64,000 nt of DNA from Trichomonas vaginalis G3 (lineage: Eukaryota; Parabasalia; Trichomonadida; Trichomonadidae). Both the position numbers and the translations under genes were made by a program. Under the pieces are notes generated by a model that made no database searches, was not told the origin of the DNA, and saw only the letters and a list, made by a program, of their open reading frames with translations. The stretch covers positions 7,626,001 through 7,690,000 of the forward strand of contig NC_067205.1 of assembly GCF_026262505.1 (NCBI RefSeq), in the 5' to 3' direction. Of the stretch, positions 57,861 through 64,000 are shown piece after piece (positions within the stretch are counted from its first letter, which is position 1; every line of letters begins with the position of its first letter).

Positions 57861-59826
57861 ATGCTTCAGGTTGAAAAACAAAGAACAAAAGTAGCAGATA
57901 CAAAACCGTTAGACTATATCTTTACAAATGCTGGTAGGACTATTTCTGATGAAGAAATTTCATCCCGAGCATACAGGTTTGACTATCCAATTCGTTGGCT
58001 TCAAAGTCCTTCAGATGCAAAGGCAATAGGATTTAGAAGAGTTTTGTTTTCAAATAGAACTAACGCATTTATGTTCGCAGTATATTTTCATGGGCAGTAT
58101 GAAGGTTCTGATGGTCTAATAGACAAATTTGACGAAATGAGAATCTTTACAGTTCGTTCAGACGAAAGTCTTGAGAAAACTCTAGATGACTTTCAAACTC
58201 AAATGAACAAATATTATTGGGAATTTCAAGAAAAATACGACTCTTTACTAAATGGAACATACTATCTGAAACTAGAATATGACAAGATGAACTCCACCGT
58301 TTCATTTCAAAAGATTGAAATTAACCCTCCAAGAGATACAGAGTTTTTATTTTGGGAAGTAGACAAACGTTCTTGGGCACAATTTCTTCGGTTACTAAAC
58401 CAGAACGAACCATTGTTGTAAACGAAAACGATAAAAACGGTTTGACAGAAAAATTGACACTTTACATGGCAAAAATAGAGCCTTACTTTTGAGATACTTG
58501 AGATTGAAACTGAATCTTATGAGGCGGTGATCTTGAATCACTACCTCATAAGGTTCGGTTTCATATAAAATTTGTTGCAATTTGTTATTCTTTTGCAATT
58601 ATTTCTTATAAGATTTTACATCTTTTAGCGGGGAATGTTTGTTATCATGTATATATTATAAATATCTACACGATAACGAACATTCCTCGCTAAATTGCTG
58701 AGAAACTTCGAGGAAATGTCGAACAATTTCCTCAAAGTTTCTCAGATTTATATAGATAACTAGAGTCCCCTAGGCACTGATTCTGGTTCAGTACCTAAGA
58801 GGCTCTAGTTCTCTAACGAACTGATAAAATGTTTTTAAATTTTTGGATATTGCTACCTGTGAAGCACTGACTTCAAGTCAGTACCTCACAGGTAGCAATT
58901 ACATTGAAAGATGGGAGAAACTTTGTCCGAATGTTAAACTATTCGGACAAAGTTTCTCCCATTTGTAGTGGAGATGGAAGGCTTTGAGGTATATTATATT
59001 AATGTATACCCCAAAGCCTTCCATCTCCACTTGAAAGTTCCAAAACTTTGGGTTAATAGTTTGCAATTAACCCAAAGTTTTGGAACTTTCTAGAAGGAAT
59101 TGCAGGGTAAGAGGTACATATTCATACTATGTACCTCTTACCCTCCAATTCCTTCCTTAACATAAACAAATTTGGAGTTAATTGTTTCCAATTAACTCCG
59201 GGTTTGTTGACCTCCAAATGAAAATGAAAGGGTAAGAGGTATATAGTGACCCTATATGCCTCTTACCCTTTCATTCTCATTAATTATGGGAGAAACTTTG
59301 GCCGAATGTTAAATTATTCGACCAAAGTTTCTCCCATTTTTTGAAGGGATTGGAGGCTATGAGATACTGATGCAATGTCAGTACCTCATGGCCTCCAATT
59401 CCATCCTGAAACTGATCAAAGTGGACCTTACATGCATTTGAAATTTGCCATGTAAAGTCCACTTTTTGAGAGAGAGTATTTGACTCTGTCAAATCCTCTT
59501 TTTCGTTTACGAGACCATTACCACCAGATGGTCCATTTAAATTTATACTTCCACCAGCAGATTTGATGGTTTATAGAAACGTGTTTGACCCTCAAAATGT
59601 TATGTGTCATGCAAGTTTCAGTTCAAGCAACAATAGTTTTCTATGTATTGGTAAGGACCTTTATGACTTTGCTTCTAAATTCTACGAACCACCTAGTAAC
59701 AGTTTCTCTGACTTTCAAGTTTGGTTCACAACAAATGGTGTGCAACATATTATTCCATTGTACTATGACTTTTATCTCGAATTGTCTTTCATATATAACT
59801 ACGGAAAAGTGCTGAAAAAGTATTGA
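57861..59826 (+). pseudogene. Second penton-like minor capsid gene, interrupted by a hairpin train
   Basis: A paralogue of 51073-51921: MLQVEKQRTKVADTKPLDYI with YRFDYPIRWLQSPSDAKAIG at the left, and FSSSNNSFLCIGKDLYDFAS with FQVWFTTNGVQHIIPLY at the right. The left part ends and the right part begins at the edges of the 1.1-kb block 58418-59511. Both capsid parts are well preserved, so the block arrived fairly recently. Otherwise one or two breaks at most. Confidence 0.75.
58418..59511. repeat. Hairpin train: about 14 consecutive stem-loops within imperfect outer inverted repeats
   Basis: The block is bounded by gtaaacgaaaacgataaaaa...tttgacaga and its imperfect reverse complement tctgtcaaatcctctttttc...gtttac. 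Inside, stem-loops follow one another with 3-35 bp between: 58506-58562, 58626-58692, 58698-58745, 58758-58810, 58849-58899, 58911-58962, 58969-59029, 59033-59090, 59094-59154, 59165-59208, 59218-59282, 59286-59337, 59346-59402, 59418-59465. Arms are 17-28 bp with few mismatches, loops 4-14 bp. No protein-coding potential. Stems of two kinds alternate: one kind has tacct(c/a) near the loop, the other aaacttt-like arms. It interrupts a penton-like gene of Polinton E. Confidence 0.9.
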
Positions 59827-59940
59827 ATGTGAAGATATTAGAAAATAACATTTTTTCTAACATCGTAGAAAACTCATGAAAACAATTTATTTTTGACACT
59901 TTCACAAAAAACATAAAAAAAGTGAGTTAAAATGAGATGT
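59827..59940. other. Short AT-rich spacer
   Basis: Convergent 3' ends of the penton-like gene and the 121-aa gene. Nothing recognised. Confidence 0.5.
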
Positions 59941-60306
59941 TTACTGAACTGGTTGGATGTCGCCTTCACAGGTTATGTAGAATGGTTGACCAGAGAAGTG
60001 AAGGAGACCCTTGAGAATTTGGTTCATTCTTGGGAAAGGGTTCTCTCTGTTTGGAAGTAGTATCCAAGGACGCTTGGCAAAGAACTTTATAATGGCTTCC
60101 TTCTTTGCTTGCTTTATGTCGTCGTAGGCTGTCCCGTCTGGTATTTGAATTGGAATTCCAGTCGAAGTCTCGAGATTCAAGGCAGCCCTTCCCGTTATCC
60201 AACCGTTAACAAGCTTGCCTTTAACATTCTGCCTGAGGAAGTCTTTAACAAGCTCGTTAATTTCAATTAGGTAAATTGCCTCGTCGGTAGGTTCGACCTC
60301 GACCAT
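59941..60306 (-). CDS. 121-aa protein, function unknown
   Basis: MVEVEPTDEAIYLIEINELV..., with a compact mixed alpha/beta composition (ALNLETSTGIPIQIPDGTAY, AIIKFFAKRPWILLPNRENP). G+C is higher than in most of E, as in the Pro-rich gene on the other side of the tandem repeat, suggesting a different origin for this segment. No family recognised. Divergent from the Pro-rich gene. Confidence 0.55.
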   Translation of the reverse strand: MVEVEPTDEAIYLIEINELVKDFLRQNVKGKLVNGWITGRAALNLETSTGIPIQIPDGTAYDDIKQAKKEAIIKFFAKRPWILLPNRENPFPRMNQILKGLLHFSGQPFYITCEGDIQPVQ

Positions 60307-60307
60307 T

Positions 60308-60540
60308 GCTACTGTCAGAAAAAGTACTGCTACTGTCAGTAAAAGTACTGCTAGGAGCAGAAAAACTACTGCTACTGTCAGTAAAAAGGAAAATTTGAGA
60401 GGGTTTTCGATGATAAAGTACTGCTACTGTCAGTAAAAGTACTGCTACTGTCAGAAAAAGTACTGCTACTGTCAGAAAAAGTACTGCTACTGTCAGTAAA
60501 AGTACTGCTACTGTCAGTAAAAGTACTGCTAGTAGCAGAG
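60308..60540. repeat. 21-bp tandem repeat array between divergent genes
   Basis: About nine copies of aaaagtactgctactgtcag with small variants, in two runs (60308-60384 and 60415-60540) broken by unrelated DNA. Ends in ctgctagtagcag, a palindrome. It lies upstream of both the 121-aa gene and the Pro-rich gene, so it may act as a regulatory array. Confidence 0.8.
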
Positions 60541-60579
60541 ATTTTTATCGTTGTGGTCCGACGGCTAAGCCACAAACGA

Positions 60580-60936
60580 ATGTCCGACGTCCCACCAACC
60601 GAGTCCATTCCCAAACCAGAGGAACCTAAAGAACCACAACAGTCTCCTCAGCAACCTCAGTTCCAGCAAGTACCTCCGAATTACTACCAATTTCCACCTC
60701 AAGGTTACTACCCACCACAAGGCTTCCCGAACTACCCTCCTCAGCCTATGCCTTACTGCCCCAACCCTTGGTTGTTCCAGCAAGCTCCACCCAAGCAATT
60801 CCAATTCCAATCTCAGTCCAAGAGAGACCAAGACTTCGAAGAAGGTCTGAACCGCTTACGCAAAGAGTATGCTACAGCTCCAATTGAGAGAAAGTTGTTC
60901 CCGGACCAAAAAATAATGTTTAGGGTAGATGGTTAG
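60580..60936 (+). CDS. Proline/glutamine-rich protein
   Basis: MSDVPPTESIPKPEEPKEPQ..., Pro/Gln-rich with aromatic spacing (PPNYYQFPPQGYYPPQGFPN) resembling structural linkers, then a short charged helix (QSKRDQDFEEGLNRLRKEYA). Its last codons lie in a compound palindrome (60922-60969), so the end was probably altered by that insertion. The motif atttttatc stands about 30 nt before the ATG. Confidence 0.5.
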   Translation: MSDVPPTESIPKPEEPKEPQQSPQQPQFQQVPPNYYQFPPQGYYPPQGFPNYPPQPMPYCPNPWLFQQAPPKQFQFQSQSKRDQDFEEGLNRLRKEYATAPIERKLFPDQKIMFRVDG

Positions 60937-60969
60937 ATCTAACCTCATTTCTAACCCGATTTCTACCCT
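60922..60969. repeat. Compound palindrome, GGGTAGA type
   Basis: agggtagatggttagatcta, then acctcatttctaacc and cgatttctaccct. Forward orientation, fused to the end of the Pro-rich gene. Confidence 0.8.
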
Positions 60970-61010
60970 CTTGAATTTTCATGAATTTTATATATTAATG
61001 TTTTCGTTAA

Positions 61011-61041
61011 GGCACTTTGTGCCGTCAGTCAGTCAGTCAGT
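61011..61041. repeat. GC hairpin followed by gtca repeats
   Basis: ggcac-ttt-gtgcc followed by four gtca repeats (cagtcagtcagtcagtc), closely like the insert at 5859-5878 in B. Confidence 0.7.
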
Positions 61042-61162
61042 CAGTTTAGGAAAGACTTTAGAAAGTTGTTGGAAAATAAGTCCTGGGAAGAGTATTATAA
61101 GGCATTTTGTGAAGAATATAGCAACAGTCTGAATTCCGGCGGTTGCTTTTTATACAAAATTC

Positions 61163-61336
61163 ATGCAGGAAATTCTTGAGTTTTGGTTGAAAGAATACGG
61201 TGGAGCCAAAAGTGGTTCGACCTCAAAACAAGCATTTTATGAGCTTACAAAGGGTGTTATGAATGAATTCAAAGGTATTTACATACATCCTGACCTCGTT
61301 CATTTTGTTGCTGAATTCAGCAAAAATAATGTTTAG
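61163..61336 (+). CDS. 57-aa ORF ending in a cassette border
   Basis: MQEILEFWLKEYGGAKSGST..., a helical peptide; its last codons (AEFSKNNV) and stop are supplied by the left border of the 321-aa cassette (gctgaattcagcaaaaataa). Probably the remainder of a longer E gene overrun by the cassette. Confidence 0.45.
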   Translation: MQEILEFWLKEYGGAKSGSTSKQAFYELTKGVMNEFKGIYIHPDLVHFVAEFSKNNV

Positions 61337-61370
61337 GGTAGATGGTTAGATCTAACCCGATTTCTACCCT
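61309..61370. repeat. Left inverted border of the 321-aa cassette
   Basis: gctgaattcagc, then aaaaataatgtttagggtag, the core ggttagatctaacc and cgatttctaccct. Reverse-complement partner at 62403-62474. Confidence 0.85.
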
Positions 61371-61453
61371 CATGAATTTTCATGAATTTCCTTAAGATAG
61401 AAAAAATAAAGTTAGTTTTATTTTTATTTATTTTTTTATTTTGTATGTAAGAT

Positions 61454-62394
61454 ATGATTTCAACAATCGGCACAACAACAATTCAAACAACTACAGCACC
61501 AAACTCGTTAGTCATGAATCCAACATCTATGTTAGTAGAAATGAAAAGCTTCATTCCTTCTTCATTTACTTTCGAAACAGAAATACAAAGAATAAAGCAG
61601 GAACTTTTAACAAGTAATTTAGACTGTAGTGCGAAAGATGAAACAAATGAAGAATATCTTTATGAAATGCAGGACTTATTGACCATTTACCCAACTTGTC
61701 TGAAATCCAACAACAAAAGCTCACTATTCCTGAATTCGATGAAATTGAAGTCAAAGCAACTGACTCAGTAGAAATAAAGAAGTTCATTCGTAAGGTAAAC
61801 TATGAATTCCTTGGTTTTCATTGCAACCATAAAGTTATGGACAAAGATTGCGACATGTTATATAAGAACATCTCTGACATATATAAATCTGGGGAGTTTA
61901 AGACATACGACAACTTTGTTTCATTAGCTGCAAAATGTGTATGGCAGATAAGAGATAAAGATAGAAGAGGTAAGGTATGGCATGAACAGATAAAACCAAC
62001 TGCTTCAGATTTAAAGAAAACCATTGACGCCTTGGTTGTTTTAGCAGGTAAGGTTTCAATGTATAACGCAAAAATGAACCCGCAATGTTCTAAATGTAAA
62101 GCAGCAATTAGGAAATATAACTACTCAGTCAAAGAGATAGAAAGAATGCGAAACGACTATGCAGACTTAAAGAAAGAAGCAGAGAAGCCGGTAGAAGATA
62201 AAATGGACATGTCAGAATTTCTGAATAAAAACTATCCAACTGCTGACGATTTCCTTCTATCTGACGTCAAGAAGAAGTATAAAGAAACTTTCGGCATTGT
62301 TAAAACATTCGATGTACTAAAAGAAGAAATAGAAGCTACAAAACTGTTTAGAGTCTCACGAATTCATAACGTTTACCATGTGAAACGTTTATAA
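61454..62394 (+). pseudogene. 321-aa cassette protein (broken copy in E)
   Basis: Close to the genes at 11293-12258 and 25518-26483, with the same leader and flanking inverted borders. The CSKCK region and basic C-terminus (NVYHVKRL) are present. Broken, about one break. Its closeness to the B and C copies contrasts with the distance of the other E genes, indicating exchange between Polinton lineages. Confidence 0.75.
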
Positions 62395-62402
62395 AATAAC
62401 TG

Positions 62403-62474
62403 GGGTAGAAATGAGGGCAGATATCGGGTTAGATCTAACCATCTACCCTAAACATTATTTTTGCTGAATTCAGC
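62403..62474. repeat. Right inverted border of the 321-aa cassette
   Basis: ggggtagaaatgagggcaga, then the core ggttagatctaacc, catctaccctaaacattatt and gctgaattcagc. Together with 61309-61370 it makes the cassette look like a TIR-bounded unit of about 1.17 kb. Confidence 0.85.
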
Positions 62475-62560
62475 ACAAAAATCATGAATTTCCTTAAGAT
62501 AGAAAAAATAAAGTTAGTTTTATTTTTATTTATTTTTTTATTTTGTATGTAAAGACAGTA

Positions 62561-63421
62561 ATGTCAACATCAGAGAACACAACAACAGTTATAGTCCATG
62601 AAGCTATAAATGAAGAATACGAGTACATACAGTTTAACAAACAACTCCGTCTCATTCGTTCGGTCAAAGACGATATGTACCAAATGCAAAGTATTTTGAC
62701 AGCATGTTTTGCACCCGACAATAAGAAACCACAAGACTGGTTTAGGAACCAAAGCACTATTGAACTATTAAATGAAGCTGAAAATTCGACTACTGGATTT
62801 CTCGTAGTCGCAAAAACTCGAGTGGGAGAAAAACCCCAGTCGCCAAAACTCTATGAAAATCGTGAAAAATTGCCAAACGGTTTGAGAGGATATTATGTAC
62901 ATAGACTTCTTGTAAATGCTGTTGCAATGTGGGCTTCGCCTCGTTATGCTTGGTATATTTACAGACTTCTTGACGAAATTCATAGACAAGAACGTGAAGA
63001 GATGGAAAAGAAACTTCATGCAAAAGATGAAGTCATTGAAGCAAAAGACAAAAGCATTCAGAAAAGAATACCACGTTCGGTACCAAAAGGAAAGGAAAAG
63101 AACTATAAGTATATGATTTATACTGAAGAGTTGGAAAATGAAGAAGATAAAGATATGGTTATGTTGCATTTAGTCAGAAGAAACAACAAAAGCTTTTACG
63201 ACCTTGCTAAGATTTACAAATCTGACAGAAATTGGTTCTATCGCGAAAACTTACCGATTTCAATGACCCCAAATGAAGATGTGAAACAAATAGTTCAAGA
63301 TACGTTACCTCAAACACACTATGATATGAAAGGTTGTACAATACTTACCTTCAAAGAAGACTTACCGCTACTGAAAGAAAAAATAACAGAGTATTTTGAC
63401 AACTTCAAACAAGTAGGGTAG
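62561..63421 (+). CDS. KilA-N domain DNA-binding protein
   Basis: 286 residues, whole, starting MSTSENTTTVIVHEAINEEY after the shared leader. The Met at 62561 is conserved in B. The KilA-N domain is at about residues 50-135 with W in QDWFRNQSTIELL and the hallmark GYYVHRLLVNAVAMWASPRY. A charged coiled coil follows (EREEMEKKLHAKDEVIEAKD), then a C-terminal domain (KYMIYTEELENEEDKDMVML, NRNWFYR-like SDRNWFYRENLP) as in KilA-N proteins of large DNA viruses. Probably a regulator or DNA-binding accessory protein. Convergent with the ATPase. Confidence 0.85.
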   Translation: MSTSENTTTVIVHEAINEEYEYIQFNKQLRLIRSVKDDMYQMQSILTACFAPDNKKPQDWFRNQSTIELLNEAENSTTGFLVVAKTRVGEKPQSPKLYENREKLPNGLRGYYVHRLLVNAVAMWASPRYAWYIYRLLDEIHRQEREEMEKKLHAKDEVIEAKDKSIQKRIPRSVPKGKEKNYKYMIYTEELENEEDKDMVMLHLVRRNNKSFYDLAKIYKSDRNWFYRENLPISMTPNEDVKQIVQDTLPQTHYDMKGCTILTFKEDLPLLKEKITEYFDNFKQVG

Positions 63422-63436
63422 ATGAACCATTTATTT

Positions 63437-64000
63437 TTATTGACTTTTTACAATTTGAACTTTGTTTGCGTAGATATGAATTCTGAAAGAAGTATGAGGG
63501 TCTTGTATGACTTTGTACTTCTCCCATAGTTCATGTCTGTCAAACTTACCTGCCATGGACTCTTTCATAAGTTCCATGAAATCGTCTTCGGACAATCCGG
63601 GGAAAAGTATTATGTCAGTAAGTATTCTTTTAACATCCTTACTTAAACTCTTTGCTGTCTGTACACAAATGACAACTGAGATGTTAAAGTGTCTGAGCTT
63701 CTTAAGAATTCGACACATATCTTGTTCTCTATTCTTTAACAAAGGATGAGAGGCGAAATCATCTAAGATAAGAAGACATCTATGAGGGTAAGTCTTCCAA
63801 TCGTAAGATTGCAATTTCTTCGAAATGTATTCTATCTCTTTCTGTTTGTTTCTGAAGTGTTTCTTCTCTAATATTCTCTGCATTTCCTCATTTGGGTCTT
63901 TAAACTTAGAATTTATATACTCATTTATAGCATTATACTTCAAAACTCTTCTTTGGTACTTCTTTATCCAATCTAACAACTCAGTATCCTTTATACATAC
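63437..64000 (-). CDS. A32/FtsK-HerA-type packaging ATPase, C-terminal part
   Basis: The frame continues past the window edge, so the P-loop is not visible. A Walker B strand (RCLLILDDFASHPLL) is clear, followed by FNISVVICVQTAKSLSKDVK and IILFPGLSEDDFMELM, aligning with the C-terminal half of the ATPase of A-C (LLVCDDFA, DFVIFQGFSRYDIELIW). E-lineage version, distantly related. Looks intact as far as seen. Confidence 0.75.
   Translation of the reverse strand, partial: VCIKDTELLDWIKKYQRRVLKYNAINEYINSKFKDPNEEMQRILEKKHFRNKQKEIEYISKKLQSYDWKTYPHRCLLILDDFASHPLLKNREQDMCRILKKLRHFNISVVICVQTAKSLSKDVKRILTDIILFPGLSEDDFMELMKESMAGKFDRHELWEKYKVIQDPHTSFRIHIYANKVQIVKSQ

Larger units (their letters stand above)
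49361..64000. mobile_element. Polinton/Maverick E (different lineage), right end off window
   Basis: Genes: Dam-type methyltransferase, 43-aa membrane peptide, 120- and 80-aa proteins, 282-aa minor capsid, 425-aa fibre, 319-aa integrase, 133-aa protein, two tandem 46-50-aa proteins, 93- and 74-aa proteins, 717-aa polymerase, second minor capsid gene holding a hairpin train, 121-aa and Pro-rich proteins, 321-aa and KilA-N cassettes, ATPase. The sequences are only distantly related to A-C except for the cassette genes. The left end is uncertain (48.47-49.37 kb). Broken in a few genes, roughly four or five breaks; several long genes look whole. Confidence 0.85.

Noticed and set aside
58418-59511. 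Hairpin train as a CRISPR array or integron cassette array
   Set aside because: No constant repeat with unique spacers, no genes between hairpins and no Cas or tyrosine recombinase gene nearby. Kept as an unexplained structure.

Overview
The window looks like Trichomonas vaginalis nuclear DNA. It is AT-rich, its host genes have no visible introns, and host start codons sit about 10 nt behind TCA+1-type initiator (Inr) motifs. It also carries several Polinton/Maverick elements, which are very abundant in that genome. I could run no search, so the species call is inference.

Layout. 1-4373 is the right end of Polinton A, which has landed in the packaging-ATPase gene of Polinton B (resumes at 4374, ends 22796). 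B lies in or beside a DDE-integrase transposase gene, whose pieces are at about 22797-22896 and 38343-39165. That gene is also split by a MULE-like transposon (22897-38342, 10-bp target duplication) carrying a 121-bp tandem array. A third Polinton, C (23272-37027, 5-bp target duplication aacat, long inverted ends), sits inside the array. About 39.2-48.5 kb is host DNA with four plausible genes: a KATNIP/DUF4457-like protein, two Trichomonas-type unknowns and a two-repeat Myb factor. At 48.5-49.3 kb there is a 740-bp TIR element. From about 49.3 kb to the window end is Polinton E, a different lineage, running off the right edge.

Polintons A, B and C share one gene set: DDE integrase with a chromo-like tail, protein-primed PolB, A32-type ATPase, major capsid protein (only in B), penton-like minor capsid protein, tail-collar/collagen fibres and several small unassigned virion-like proteins. 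E has its own integrase, polymerase, fibre, two penton-like genes, ATPase and a Dam-type methyltransferase. It shares the 321-aa gene and the KilA-N gene with B almost unchanged. All four are fossils: B has many breaks, A and C several, C also lacks the Pol-capsid block, and E has a few.

Three kinds of structure are not explained by genes. (1) A 1.1-kb train of about 14 consecutive hairpins (58418-59511) sits inside a penton-like gene of E. (2) A family of 13-60-bp GC-rich hairpin inserts is scattered through the elements; one is an exact 30-bp in-frame insertion in C relative to A. (3) About 15 copies of a compound palindrome with an AGATCT-type centre, in two covarying sequence types, bracket genes as if they were exchangeable cassettes. 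The small Polinton genes also share a TTTTTAY-type sequence just upstream of their ATGs and very short divergent spacers, unlike the host Inr genes.
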